Below are positions 15,773-24,008 of a DNA stretch of 64,000 nt, one piece after another. The stretch spans positions 682,001 to 746,000 of the forward strand of contig CAWJVZ010000003.1 of NCBI GenBank assembly GCA_963846475.1. The letters run 5' to 3'. The DNA comes from DASWJZ01 sp963846475 (GTDB taxonomy: Bacteria; Pseudomonadota; Alphaproteobacteria; Rhizobiales; Afifellaceae). A program made the position numbers and the translations under genes. Within the stretch, counting starts at the first letter, position 1, and every line of letters begins with the position of its first letter. The notes under the pieces are model-generated. The model was not told the origin of the DNA. It saw nothing but the letters and a program-made list of their open reading frames with translations, and made no database searches.

Positions 15773-17691
15773 TCCTCGTCCTCCTTGGACGCCTTCGGCC
15801 AGAACCAGCCGACCAGCGTCACGGCGACGATCAGCCCGCCCCAGACCACCGCCCAGGGCGTGAAGATGGACAGGATGAAGGCCACGCCGACGGCGAGCGC
15901 GGCAAGGAGTGGCCAGATGGAGGGGTCGGGCGTGTTCTCGCGCAGATCAGGACGGGCGTCCGTCAGCGTGGTCACCAGCAGCTGGCGAGAATTGACCTCC
16001 AGGCCGCTGACCACCGGCAGGCTGTCCCGCTCCGCCCACAAAGGCTCGCGGTGGGTGACGAGCGGGATCTGGGTAAAATTGTAGACCCCGGGGGGCGATG
16101 TAGTCGCCCATTCGAGCGTGCCGGCGTCCCAGGGATTCTCGCCGGCGGGCGCGCCCTTCATCAGGCTCTGCACGACATTCCACAGGAGGAGCAGGAAGCT
16201 CGCCGCGAAGAGGAGGCCGCCCGCCGAAGCGACAAGGTTCAAGTCGGTCCAGCCGAGCTCCGGCTGATAGGTGTAGACGCGCCGCGGCATGCCGCGGAGG
16301 CCGAGGACGTGCATGGGGAAGAAGGCGACGTTGAAGCCGATGAAGGCCAGCCAGAAGTGCCAGCGGCCGATCCGCTCGTTCAGCATGCGGCCGGCAATCT
16401 TCGGGAACCAGTAATAGACGCTGCCGAGCAGCGGGAACACCGCGCCGCCGATCAGCACGTAATGGAAATGCGCCACGACGAAATAGGTGTCGTGCACCTG
16501 CCAGTCGAGCGGCACGGAGGCGACCATGATTCCGGTCAGGCCGCCGATGACGAAGATGAAGAAGAAGCCGAGCACGAAGAGGAGAGGCGTGCGGAATTCC
16601 GGCCGGCGGCCCCACAGCGTCGCGATCCAGCAAAAGATCTGCACGCCGTTCGGGATTGCGATCATCATCGAGGCGATGGTGAAGAAGCTCGCTCCGAGCT
16701 GCGGCACGCCCGCGGCGAACATGTGGTGCACCCACAGGCCGAAGGAGAGGAAGCCCGTCGCCACGATCGAGAGCACCAGCGGCAGATAGCCGAAGACCGG
16801 CCGGCGCGCGAAGGCGCCGACGATAGCGGAGACCATGCCGGTGGCCGGGATGAAGATGATGTAGACCTCCGGATGGCCGAAGAACCAGAAGAGGTGCTGC
16901 CACAGCAGCGCGTCGCCGCCTTCCGCCGGGTTGAAGAAATGCGTGCCGACCAGGCGGTCCATGATCAGCATGCTGGACGAGAGCATCACCGCCGGCATGG
17001 CGAAGATGATGACGAAGGAGGTGACCAGCATCGCCCAGACGAAGAGCGGGATGCGGTCGAGCGACATGCCCGGCGCGCGGTGCTTGAACACGGTGGTGAT
17101 GACCGACACGGCCACGGCGAGCGTCGAAACCTCGGTGAAGGTGACCATCTGCGCCCATACGTCGGTGCGCTTGCCGGGCGAATATTCCGGGCCGGAAAGG
17201 GGCACGTAGCTGAACCAGCCGGCCTCCGGCCCGATGTTCAGCATGAACGCCACCCACAGGAACAGGCCGCCGAACAGGTAGACCCAGTAGCTGAAGGCAA
17301 GGAGGCGCGGAAAGGCGACGGCGCGCGTGCCGACCATGAGCGGCACGAGGTAGACGGCGAAGGCCTGCATGACCGGCACGGCGAACAGAAACATCATCGT
17401 CGTGCCGTGCATGGAGAAGAGCTGGCTGTAGAGGTCGGGCCCGATCAGCTGGCTTTCCGGCCGGGCCAGCTGGGCCCGCATGGCGACTGCGGCAAGGCCG
17501 CCGAGCACGAGGAAGAAGAACGCCGTGACAATGTAGCGCCGGCCGATGATCTTGTGATCGACGCTCGCCAGCCGTCCGATGATGTCGCGGCCGGTGCCCC
17601 AGGTAACGGAGAGCCGCGCATGCAGCTCGGCCTGCGAAAGGCCGGTGTCGCGGAGGTCGCTCTCGTCCGCCGCGGCGTCGGCGCTCGTCAC
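15769..17691 (-). CDS. coxA: Cytochrome c oxidase subunit I, with altered proton-channel residues
   Basis: A 640-residue heme-copper oxidase catalytic subunit. Heme and CuB ligands are present: His in SMHGTTMMF, GHPEVY (CuB His, Glu and the cross-linking Tyr), VHHMF and VVAHFHYVL. The usual D-channel entry Asp (GAPDMAFPR in standard A-type oxidases) is replaced: here GTRAVAFPR. The Asn of FGNY is missing (FAVY). The K-channel Lys (PTGIK) is Gln (PNGVQ). A C-terminal extension of about 100 residues includes two extra helices. The start overlaps the subunit II stop (ATGA). It reduces oxygen in the membrane using electrons from the cytochrome c domain of subunit II. Confidence 0.93.
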   Translation of the reverse strand: MTSADAAADESDLRDTGLSQAELHARLSVTWGTGRDIIGRLASVDHKIIGRRYIVTAFFFLVLGGLAAVAMRAQLARPESQLIGPDLYSQLFSMHGTTMMFLFAVPVMQAFAVYLVPLMVGTRAVAFPRLLAFSYWVYLFGGLFLWVAFMLNIGPEAGWFSYVPLSGPEYSPGKRTDVWAQMVTFTEVSTLAVAVSVITTVFKHRAPGMSLDRIPLFVWAMLVTSFVIIFAMPAVMLSSSMLIMDRLVGTHFFNPAEGGDALLWQHLFWFFGHPEVYIIFIPATGMVSAIVGAFARRPVFGYLPLVLSIVATGFLSFGLWVHHMFAAGVPQLGASFFTIASMMIAIPNGVQIFCWIATLWGRRPEFRTPLLFVLGFFFIFVIGGLTGIMVASVPLDWQVHDTYFVVAHFHYVLIGGAVFPLLGSVYYWFPKIAGRMLNERIGRWHFWLAFIGFNVAFFPMHVLGLRGMPRRVYTYQPELGWTDLNLVASAGGLLFAASFLLLLWNVVQSLMKGAPAGENPWDAGTLEWATTSPPGVYNFTQIPLVTHREPLWAERDSLPVVSGLEVNSRQLLVTTLTDARPDLRENTPDPSIWPLLAALAVGVAFILSIFTPWAVVWGGLIVAVTLVGWFWPKASKEDEE

Positions 17692-18689
17692 TTCAGCCCC
17701 TCCAGATAGGCGGCGATGGCGTTCGCCTCGCCGGGCCCCAGCTTCATCGTCGGCATCTTGGCGCCGGGCTTGATGCCCTGCGGGTCGACGATCCAGGCGG
17801 CGAGGTTGCCGCGGCTCATCGGCAAGGTGCCCGCGGCGATGCTCTGGCGGGAGCCGACATGCGTCAGGTCGGGCCCGGCGCGGCTGCCGGCCGGCGTGCC
17901 GCGGACGGTGTGGCAGACGACGCAGGGCCGCGCCAGGAACAGTTCCTGTCCCGTCTTGCGCAGCGCATCATCGGGCTGCTCCGCGGCGGCGATCTGGCTT
18001 TCCCGCCACGCCTCGAAGATTTCCGGCGTATCGGCGACGACGAACAGGCCCATATGGGCGTGCTGATAGCCGCAGAATTCGGCGCATTGGCCGCGATAGA
18101 CGCCGGGCCGGAGCGTCGACAGCCGAAGCTCGTTCTCCCGCCCCGGCACGAGGTCCATCTTGCCCGCGAGCGCCGGCACCCAGAAGGAATGGATGACGTC
18201 GGCGGAGGCCAGTATCAGCCGCACCGGCCGGCCCGTCGGGATGTGGATCTCGTTGGCCGTGGTGAAGGTCCGGCTGGCGACGGGATCCTCGTAGCGGACG
18301 TCCCACCACCATTGATAGCCGGTGACGCGGATCGTCAGCTCGTCCTGGTGCGGCGCCGTCAGCGCCTGCTGGGTGAAGAAGCTCACGCCGGTAAGCACCA
18401 GGAGCACCACGATTGTCGCGCCGACCGCCGCCCCGACGACGAGGCCGGCGCGCCGGTCCTGGCGCGGATCGGTGGCGAGCGGATCGACGGGAGGCGGAGC
18501 CCACCGCCGCCACAGCACAGCCGCGAGCAGGGCGATCATCACCAGCCCGAAAATCGCCGCCGAGACCCAGGTGAATAACCAGATCAGCCAGGCGAGCGCC
18601 GCCGCGTCCGGCCCCTTCGGGTCAAGGGCCGATTGCACTCCCTCACAGCCGCCCAAAAGCAGCACCGACGAGAGGAGCGTCAGGCGCAT
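17688..18689 (-). CDS. coxB: Cytochrome c oxidase subunit II with fused cytochrome c domain (caa3-type)
   Basis: A 333-residue lipoprotein-type subunit II. The signal ends in a lipobox (LLGGC). Two membrane helices follow (residues about 30-60 and 85-110). The CuA domain has VIHSFWVPAL and the full ligand set CAEFCGYQHAHM, plus the aromatic docking patch GYQWWWDVRY. A class I cytochrome c domain follows with heme site CVVCH and an axial Met in GAKMPTM. This layout feeds electrons directly from periplasmic cytochrome c to CuA. Its stop codon overlaps the start of the subunit I gene. Confidence 0.94.
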   Translation of the reverse strand: MRLTLLSSVLLLGGCEGVQSALDPKGPDAAALAWLIWLFTWVSAAIFGLVMIALLAAVLWRRWAPPPVDPLATDPRQDRRAGLVVGAAVGATIVVLLVLTGVSFFTQQALTAPHQDELTIRVTGYQWWWDVRYEDPVASRTFTTANEIHIPTGRPVRLILASADVIHSFWVPALAGKMDLVPGRENELRLSTLRPGVYRGQCAEFCGYQHAHMGLFVVADTPEIFEAWRESQIAAAEQPDDALRKTGQELFLARPCVVCHTVRGTPAGSRAGPDLTHVGSRQSIAAGTLPMSRGNLAAWIVDPQGIKPGAKMPTMKLGPGEANAIAAYLEGLK

Positions 18690-18705
18690 GGGGCCGCCAT
18701 CGCCG

Positions 18706-19251
18706 TCACTGCGGGGCGTCGCCGCCCTGCACGGGCGTTTCCGGCTTGGTGGCGTTCTCCGCCGGCTTCGCCTGGATCTCGTCGTCGCGGCTCGGCGCCG
18801 CGTCGTTCGGCACGTTGCCGCTCAGCGAGCGCACATAGCCGGCGATCTGCCAGATCTGCTCGTCGGGCACCTTGCCGCGGAACGACGGCATGCCGTTCGG
18901 CCGTCCCTCGCGGATCGTGGCGACGATGTTCTCGATCTTGTCGCCGTAGATCCACTTGTCGTCCATGAGCGGCGGGCCAATGCCGCCGCCGCCGTTGAAA
19001 TGGCAGCCCGCGCAATTGTACCAGGAATAGAGGCGCTTGCCCTCCGCGAGCAGGTAGGCGTTCTCGACATATTGGTCGCCCTTGGTCGAGCTGGGCTCCA
19101 GCCGCGGCCCACCCGGGACGAGCGGGGACTGGCTGATCTCCTCCTCCGTTTCCGTCGCCACCGGGTCGGGCCGGAATTCCCGCTCCTCGCGCTGGCAGCC
19201 GGCGACAGTCAGCGCCGCGGCGGCAAGAAAGTAGAGCGAGGCGGTCTTCAT
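18706..19251 (-). CDS. Lipoprotein c-type cytochrome (XoxG-like position)
   Basis: A 181-residue protein with a lipobox signal (ALTVAGC) and one class I heme c site, NCAGCH, followed by GGGGIGPPLMDD. The likely Met ligand is in GMPSFRGK. A Pro/Glu/Lys-rich tail follows (DDEIQAKPAENATKPE). It sits between the XoxJ gene (ATGA overlap at 19248-19251) and the oxidase genes, so it is the obvious electron carrier from XoxF to the caa3-type oxidase and would be held at the outer face of the membrane by its lipid anchor. It is not clearly a canonical XoxG by sequence; the call rests on position. Confidence 0.85.
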   Translation of the reverse strand: MKTASLYFLAAAALTVAGCQREEREFRPDPVATETEEEISQSPLVPGGPRLEPSSTKGDQYVENAYLLAEGKRLYSWYNCAGCHFNGGGGIGPPLMDDKWIYGDKIENIVATIREGRPNGMPSFRGKVPDEQIWQIAGYVRSLSGNVPNDAAPSRDDEIQAKPAENATKPETPVQGGDAPQ

Positions 19252-20063
19252 GGAGCGCTCCGCGCCTGAAGCGCACCTGTTTCGAAGCGGGGCACGCCAT
19301 ATTCGGCGAGCACGGCGTCGATCTCGGCGCGCCGATCGGCGAGCGCGGCATCGATCTCGTCGCGGAGCGCAAGGTCGTCCCGGCGCACGCCCATGGAGAT
19401 GTCGAAGACCATCGGCAGCAGAAAACCGTCCGCCTCCGGCCGCACCGGCGAAATCTTCAGCGGCACGGCTCCGCGCTCCGCAAAATAGCCGGCGAACGGC
19501 CCCCAGACGATGGCCACGTCGATCTCGCCCTCGGCCACCGCGCCGACGATCTGCCCCGCCGGGTTCGGCTTGGCATAGTCGCCATAGACGCTGTAGCCGC
19601 GCACGTTCCGGGTGATGCCGCGCCGCGCCAGCGCGTGCGCCGGCGGCGGGTTGTCGTCGCCGACGAGCTGGATGCCGATGGTCACGGTCCTGAGCACGGG
19701 GTCGTCGAGGGAGGCTATCGCCAGGTCGCGGTCGGAACGGGTCACGAAGACATAGCCGGACCGGTAGTAGGGCCGGGTCGTCCTCAGCATGTCGAAGCCG
19801 GTGACGATGCCCGGCACGATATCGCAGAGCCCGGCATCGATCGTGTTGCGGACGAAGCCGCGGCGCTGCGCCCACCAGGTGTAGGTGACCTGCGCCTTGA
19901 GCTCGTCGGCCAGGATCTCGACGATGCGGTTCTCAAAGCCCTCGCCGCGCTGGTTGGAGAACGGCAGATTGTTAGGGTCGGCGCACACGCGCAGCTCCCG
20001 CGCCTGGGCCGCTGCAGGCAGGAGCAGCAGGAGCAGCGCGGCCCTAAGGAAGGCGGAACACAA
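19248..20063 (-). CDS. xoxJ: XoxJ-like periplasmic binding protein of the alcohol dehydrogenase cluster
   Basis: A 271-residue secreted protein of the solute-binding fold (signal ALLLLLLPAAAQA, then RELRVCADPNNLPFSNQRGE, the hallmark of quinoprotein-dehydrogenase-associated binding proteins such as MoxJ/XoxJ). XoxJ is thought to help activate XoxF rather than import a solute. No permease or ATPase accompanies it. The best start is a TTG at 20063, inside the 3' end of xoxF (20-base overlap), which would couple its translation to that gene. Confidence 0.88.
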   Translation of the reverse strand: MCSAFLRAALLLLLLPAAAQARELRVCADPNNLPFSNQRGEGFENRIVEILADELKAQVTYTWWAQRRGFVRNTIDAGLCDIVPGIVTGFDMLRTTRPYYRSGYVFVTRSDRDLAIASLDDPVLRTVTIGIQLVGDDNPPPAHALARRGITRNVRGYSVYGDYAKPNPAGQIVGAVAEGEIDVAIVWGPFAGYFAERGAVPLKISPVRPEADGFLLPMVFDISMGVRRDDLALRDEIDAALADRRAEIDAVLAEYGVPRFETGALQARSAP

Positions 20064-21879
20064 AGAGCGTCCCTCCCTTCACTGTCGCGTCCTTCAGATC
20101 GGCCATGGCGCCGACGAAGCCGAGCGCCGCCGTCGCGTCGCGCGGGTCAAGGTCGCCGGATACGATGGCCCCGGCCCAGCCGCCGACGCCGGAGAGGATC
20201 GCCACATACTGTTTCCCGTCGGGGCCACGATAGGTGCTCGGCTGGCCGACGATCCCCGAGCCGGTCTGGAATTGCCACAGCAAGTCGCCGCTCTTGGCGT
20301 CGACCGCTTTGAACCAGCCGTCCATCGTGCCGTAGAAGGCAAGCCCGCCGGCCGTCGTCATCGCGCCGCTCCAGACCGGAAAGTTCTCCTTGATTGTCCA
20401 CACCTCCTTGCCGGCGGCGATGTCCCAGGCGGTGAACTCGCCGCGATGGCCGCCTGGCCCGGGCTTGAAGCGCTCCTCGGAGCCGACATAGGGCGTGCCG
20501 GCGATGTAGTTCGCCTCCGAGTGCATGAGGTCCATGCAGAGATTGTTGTGCGGGATGTAGAGGAGGCCGGTCTGGTGCGAGAAGGAGGAGGGGTTCCAAT
20601 CCTTCGCGCCGGGCGAGGCCGGGCAGATGTCGCGCATGACGATGCCGACCTGCGGCTCCTTTTCGGGGATGTATTGCAGGCGGCCGGTCTTCAAATCGAC
20701 GCCGGTCGCTGCGGTCAGCGCGTGGTACGGCGAAGCTGAGAGAACCTCGCCCGTCGTGCGGTCGAGCACGTACACAAAGCCGTTCCGCTCGGGGCGGACG
20801 AGCACTCTCCGTTGCTGGCCCTGCCAGTCCATATCCAAAAGAATCTGCTCGTTGATGCCGTCCCAGTCGTAGAGGTCGTGCGGGCTCCACTGGTAGAACC
20901 AGCGCGCCGCGCCGGTGTCGGCGTCGCGCGCAAAAATGCCGGCGGTCCATTTGTTGTCGCCGGGCCGCTGGTCGGCGTTCCACGGCCCCGGATTGGCCGT
21001 GCCGTGGTAGAGCAGATTGAGGTCGGGGTCGTAGGACATCCAGGCCCACACTGTGCCGCCCCCGAGCTTCCAGCCGTCCGGCGGCCAGGTGGTGACGCCG
21101 AGATCCTTGCCCTTGTCCTGCTCGTAGAACGGCTTGAAGTCCGGCCCGATCAGCACGTCTGCGTCCGGCCCGGTATTGTAGCCGGTCCAGACGAGCTCGC
21201 CGTTCTGCAGATCGAGCGCCTTGACCCAGCCGCGCACGCCGAACTCGCCGCCGGAATTGCCGACGAAGACCTTTCCGGCTGCGACGAAGGGCGCACCGGT
21301 CATGCTCTCGCCGATATTGATGTCGCCCACCTGCGTCTTCCACACCTCCTCGCCGCTCTCCGCGTCGACGGCGATCACGTTGTTGTCGAGCGTGTTGAAC
21401 AGCACCTTGCCGTCCGCATAGGTCGGGCCGCGGTTGACGACGTCGCAACAGGCGACCCCCTGGGCGGCCGCGACCGGCTTCGGCTCGTATTTCCACTTCA
21501 CCGGTGCGCCGGGCCGCGTCAGGTCGAGCGCGAAGAGGATGTTGGGGTAGGGGGTGACGATATAGAGCGTGCCGCCCACCATGATGGGCGCACCCTCCTG
21601 GCCGCGGTTCACCGTGGTGGGGAAGGTGAAGGCGACCTGCAGGTCCTTCACGTTGCCGGTGTTGATCTCGTCGAGCTCGCTGTAGCGCGTATTGGCGAAA
21701 TTCTTCGACGGCATCGTCCACTGGCCGTCGTCGGGCGGCGCCGCCGACGCGGGCGGCTGCGGGACCGTGGCGGTCTGGGCTGACATTGGTGTGGGGGAAG
21801 CGAGCCAGCACCCCAGCGCGAGCAGGGCGACACCGGAAAGCGAGGCACCTCGATGCAAGGCGAACCCCCTTCGAAGCAT
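20044..21879 (-). CDS. xoxF: Lanthanide-type PQQ-dependent alcohol dehydrogenase (XoxF-like)
   Basis: A 611-residue secreted quinoprotein with eight-bladed propeller repeats and a signal ending near TPMSAQ. Expected active-site features are present: the vicinal disulfide GVACCDVVNRG over PQQ, the metal-ligand Glu in NIGESMTGAP, the Asn in GTANPGPWN and the catalytic Asp in YDWDGIN. The second Asp two residues after the catalytic one (DWD) is the diagnostic mark of lanthanide-dependent enzymes. It oxidises methanol or another primary alcohol in the periplasm and passes electrons to cytochrome c. It is the first gene of the run that ends in ctaG. A GGAAC-N16-CGTT promoter lies just upstream. 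Confidence 0.93.
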   Translation of the reverse strand: MLRRGFALHRGASLSGVALLALGCWLASPTPMSAQTATVPQPPASAAPPDDGQWTMPSKNFANTRYSELDEINTGNVKDLQVAFTFPTTVNRGQEGAPIMVGGTLYIVTPYPNILFALDLTRPGAPVKWKYEPKPVAAAQGVACCDVVNRGPTYADGKVLFNTLDNNVIAVDAESGEEVWKTQVGDINIGESMTGAPFVAAGKVFVGNSGGEFGVRGWVKALDLQNGELVWTGYNTGPDADVLIGPDFKPFYEQDKGKDLGVTTWPPDGWKLGGGTVWAWMSYDPDLNLLYHGTANPGPWNADQRPGDNKWTAGIFARDADTGAARWFYQWSPHDLYDWDGINEQILLDMDWQGQQRRVLVRPERNGFVYVLDRTTGEVLSASPYHALTAATGVDLKTGRLQYIPEKEPQVGIVMRDICPASPGAKDWNPSSFSHQTGLLYIPHNNLCMDLMHSEANYIAGTPYVGSEERFKPGPGGHRGEFTAWDIAAGKEVWTIKENFPVWSGAMTTAGGLAFYGTMDGWFKAVDAKSGDLLWQFQTGSGIVGQPSTYRGPDGKQYVAILSGVGGWAGAIVSGDLDPRDATAALGFVGAMADLKDATVKGGTLFVFRLP

Positions 21880-21917
21880 TTTGGCGCCCTTGATTCCCGC
21901 GACGTGCGGGGCCGTTC

Positions 21918-21942
21918 AACGTCTACGAGGTTGCTGCGTTCC
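21918..21942 (-). promoter_or_regulatory. EcfG-type (general stress sigma) promoter upstream of xoxF
   Basis: On the minus strand GGAAC (21942-21938), a 16-base spacer and CGTT (21921-21918) exactly match the GGAAC-N16/17-CGTT consensus of alphaproteobacterial EcfG promoters. The likely transcript start, about 7-10 bases further, leaves a leader of about 30 bases before the xoxF ATG at 21879. No better sigma-70 site is seen on this strand. Confidence 0.65.
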
Positions 21943-22118
21943 CGGTCGGGCCGCCAGCGGAATAGTGCGGTCCGGCCCGAATCGCCTGCCGTTGCGCTGA
22001 ATTATCGCAGACGGGCGATCGCTGTTTGCCGCGTTCCCGACAATGACCGATGCCGGATTGACAGGCGCACCAGTCTGCATTGTGCATGGATGCGGGCTCC
22101 CAGCGACGGAGGAAGCGG

Positions 22119-23036
22119 GTGAAGCAAGCGCAGCTCAGCGGCGTGATCGCCGCCGCCGCCACGCCGATCGACCCGGAGGGCGAACCGGACGTCCACCGCT
22201 TCATCCAGCTCTGCTGCTGGCTCCTCGGCAACGGCTGCGACGGGCTGAACGTCTGCGGCACGACGGGCGAGGCCACGTCCTTCTCGGTCCGGCAGCGGAA
22301 GGCGATCATGAGCGCCGCGGCCGAGGCGCTGCCGCTCCGCCGGCTGATGGTCGGCACCGGCGCGGCGGCGCTTGCCGACGCCGTGCGGCTGACCCGCCAT
22401 GCCGCCGATCTCGGCTTCGCCGGCGCGCTGCTGCTGCCGCCCTTCTACTACAAAGGAGTCGATGACGAGGGCATCGTCCGCTTCTTCAACGCTATCGTCG
22501 CCGCGACCTCCAGGACGCCGATCGACCTTTATCTCTACAATTTCCCGGCGCTCTCGGGGATCGCCTATTCGCCGGCCCTGGTTCGGCGGCTCATGGAGAA
22601 TTTCGGCAGCCGCATCCGCGGCCTGAAGGATTCTTCCGGCGATCTCGACTACGCCGCCGAGATCGCCGCGCTCTCGCGGCACCTCAGCGTCTTTCCGAGC
22701 AACGAGGCGGTGCTCCTGGAGGCTCGCGCCGGCGTTTTTGCCGGCTGCATCTCGGCCACGGCCAACGTCAACAGCCCCTGGTGCGCCCGCGCCTTCCACA
22801 AGGGCGAGACGGCGGCGCAGGCGACCGCTTCGCTGATCCGCGCCGCATTGTCGCGCAAGCCGCTCATCGCGGCGGTGAAGGCGGTGCTCGCGGACGTGAT
22901 GGGCGACGCCGCCTTCGAGGACGTGCTGCCGCCGCTGACCCCGCTGCCGGCCGCCGACAAGGCCGAGCTCCTGCGCGACTACCACGCCATTGTCGATGAG
23001 GAGCGGCTGAACCCGAAACCCGCAGCGGCGGGCTAG
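22119..23036 (+). CDS. Dihydrodipicolinate synthase (DapA) family lyase
   Basis: A class I aldolase-type TIM barrel of about 305 residues (the N-acetylneuraminate lyase/DapA family). Phosphate or carboxylate contacts are in NVCGTTGEATS, the catalytic Tyr is in YLYNFPALSG and the Schiff-base Lys is in RIRGLKDSSGD. I chose the GTG at 22119 because GGAGG precedes it directly; an ATG at 22080 would add 13 residues without a ribosome site. Its substrate is likely a pyruvate-derived or 2-keto sugar acid rather than the lysine pathway, since no dap genes flank it. It is divergent from xoxF and followed after nine bases by the hydrolase gene. Confidence 0.85.
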   Translation: MKQAQLSGVIAAAATPIDPEGEPDVHRFIQLCCWLLGNGCDGLNVCGTTGEATSFSVRQRKAIMSAAAEALPLRRLMVGTGAAALADAVRLTRHAADLGFAGALLLPPFYYKGVDDEGIVRFFNAIVAATSRTPIDLYLYNFPALSGIAYSPALVRRLMENFGSRIRGLKDSSGDLDYAAEIAALSRHLSVFPSNEAVLLEARAGVFAGCISATANVNSPWCARAFHKGETAAQATASLIRAALSRKPLIAAVKAVLADVMGDAAFEDVLPPLTPLPAADKAELLRDYHAIVDEERLNPKPAAAG

Positions 23037-23045
23037 CCCAGCCTC

Positions 23046-23960
23046 ATGCCGCCCGCAGCCCTTCGTGCCGACGATCCGCGCCTGGAGCGGCTGGAGTTCG
23101 ACATCCGCGGCATTCGCATCCATGCCGTCGCGGCCGGACCGGCCGACGGGCCGCTGGTCGTCCTGCTGCACGGTTTCCCGGAATTCTGGTACGGCTGGCG
23201 CCATCAGATCCTGCCGCTCGCCGGGGCCGGGTTCCGCGTCGTCGCTCCCGATCAGCGCGGCTACAACAGGAGCGGCAAGCCGGAAGGGGTGGCGGCCTAT
23301 CATCTCGACGAGCTTGCGGCCGACGTGGCCGGCCTCATCGAAGCCTGCGGCCGCGAAAGCGCGGATGTCGTCGGCCACGACTGGGGCGGCGTCGTCGCGT
23401 GGTGGACGGCGCTAAAGCATCCGGCGCGCGTGCGCCGGCTGATCGTGCTCGACGCGCCGCATCCGGTCGCGGCGCGGAAATACGCCAGACGGCATTGGCG
23501 CCAGATCCTGCGCAGCTGGTACATCGGCTTCTTCCAGCTCTCCTCTGTCCCCGAACGTCTCTTGAGCCTTCGCGGCTTTGCGCCGCTGCAGCGGCTGATG
23601 ACGCGATTTGCCGCGCCGGGAATTTTCAGCGCTGGCGATCTCGGCGCCTATCGGCAGGCCTGGTCGCAGCCGGGCGCCTTGACGGCGATGGTCAACTGGT
23701 ATCGGGCGCTCCGAAATTTCCGGGCGGGCGGCACCGATCTCCGCGTCCGGCAGAAGACGCTGATCCTGTGGGGGGACCGCGACCGGTTTCTCGCGTTCGG
23801 CCTGGCGGAGGCGAGCGCCCGTTTTTGCGACGACGCCCGCATCGTGCGGGTCGAGCGCGCCTCGCACTGGCTTCAGCACGAACGGCCGCGCCTGGTGACG
23901 GCGGAGCTCCTGGCCTTCCTGGCCGAGGATGGCGGCGCTGTGGATCGGAACGCAGAATAG
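23046..23960 (+). CDS. Alpha/beta hydrolase, epoxide hydrolase-like
   Basis: A 304-residue alpha/beta-hydrolase. The oxyanion region is HGFPEFWYGW, the nucleophile elbow GHDWGGVVAWW has Asp as nucleophile, the acid is near WGDRDRF, and the His is in ASHWLQHE. An Asp nucleophile is the mark of epoxide hydrolases and haloalkane dehalogenases rather than esterases. The cap region carries tyrosines (SWYIGFF, VNWYRAL) that could serve epoxide opening. It starts nine bases after the DapA-like gene and probably shares its transcript. Confidence 0.85.
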   Translation: MPPAALRADDPRLERLEFDIRGIRIHAVAAGPADGPLVVLLHGFPEFWYGWRHQILPLAGAGFRVVAPDQRGYNRSGKPEGVAAYHLDELAADVAGLIEACGRESADVVGHDWGGVVAWWTALKHPARVRRLIVLDAPHPVAARKYARRHWRQILRSWYIGFFQLSSVPERLLSLRGFAPLQRLMTRFAAPGIFSAGDLGAYRQAWSQPGALTAMVNWYRALRNFRAGGTDLRVRQKTLILWGDRDRFLAFGLAEASARFCDDARIVRVERASHWLQHERPRLVTAELLAFLAEDGGAVDRNAE

Positions 23961-24008
23961 GACTCGACGGGGGCTCTGCCCGGCGCGCAAAGTCGGGCGG
24001 GGACTGCC

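Noticed and set aside
16051..17709. 550-codon open frame antisense to the oxidase subunit I gene
   Set aside because: Shadow of coxA; the translated product is a charged low-complexity sequence (Asp, Glu, His, Arg repeats) with no family features.
22058..22086. TTGACA as promoter for the DapA-like gene
   Set aside because: The -35 is perfect but no acceptable -10 follows at 16-18 bases (TGTGCA only), and it would leave a short leader overlapping the upstream ATG.
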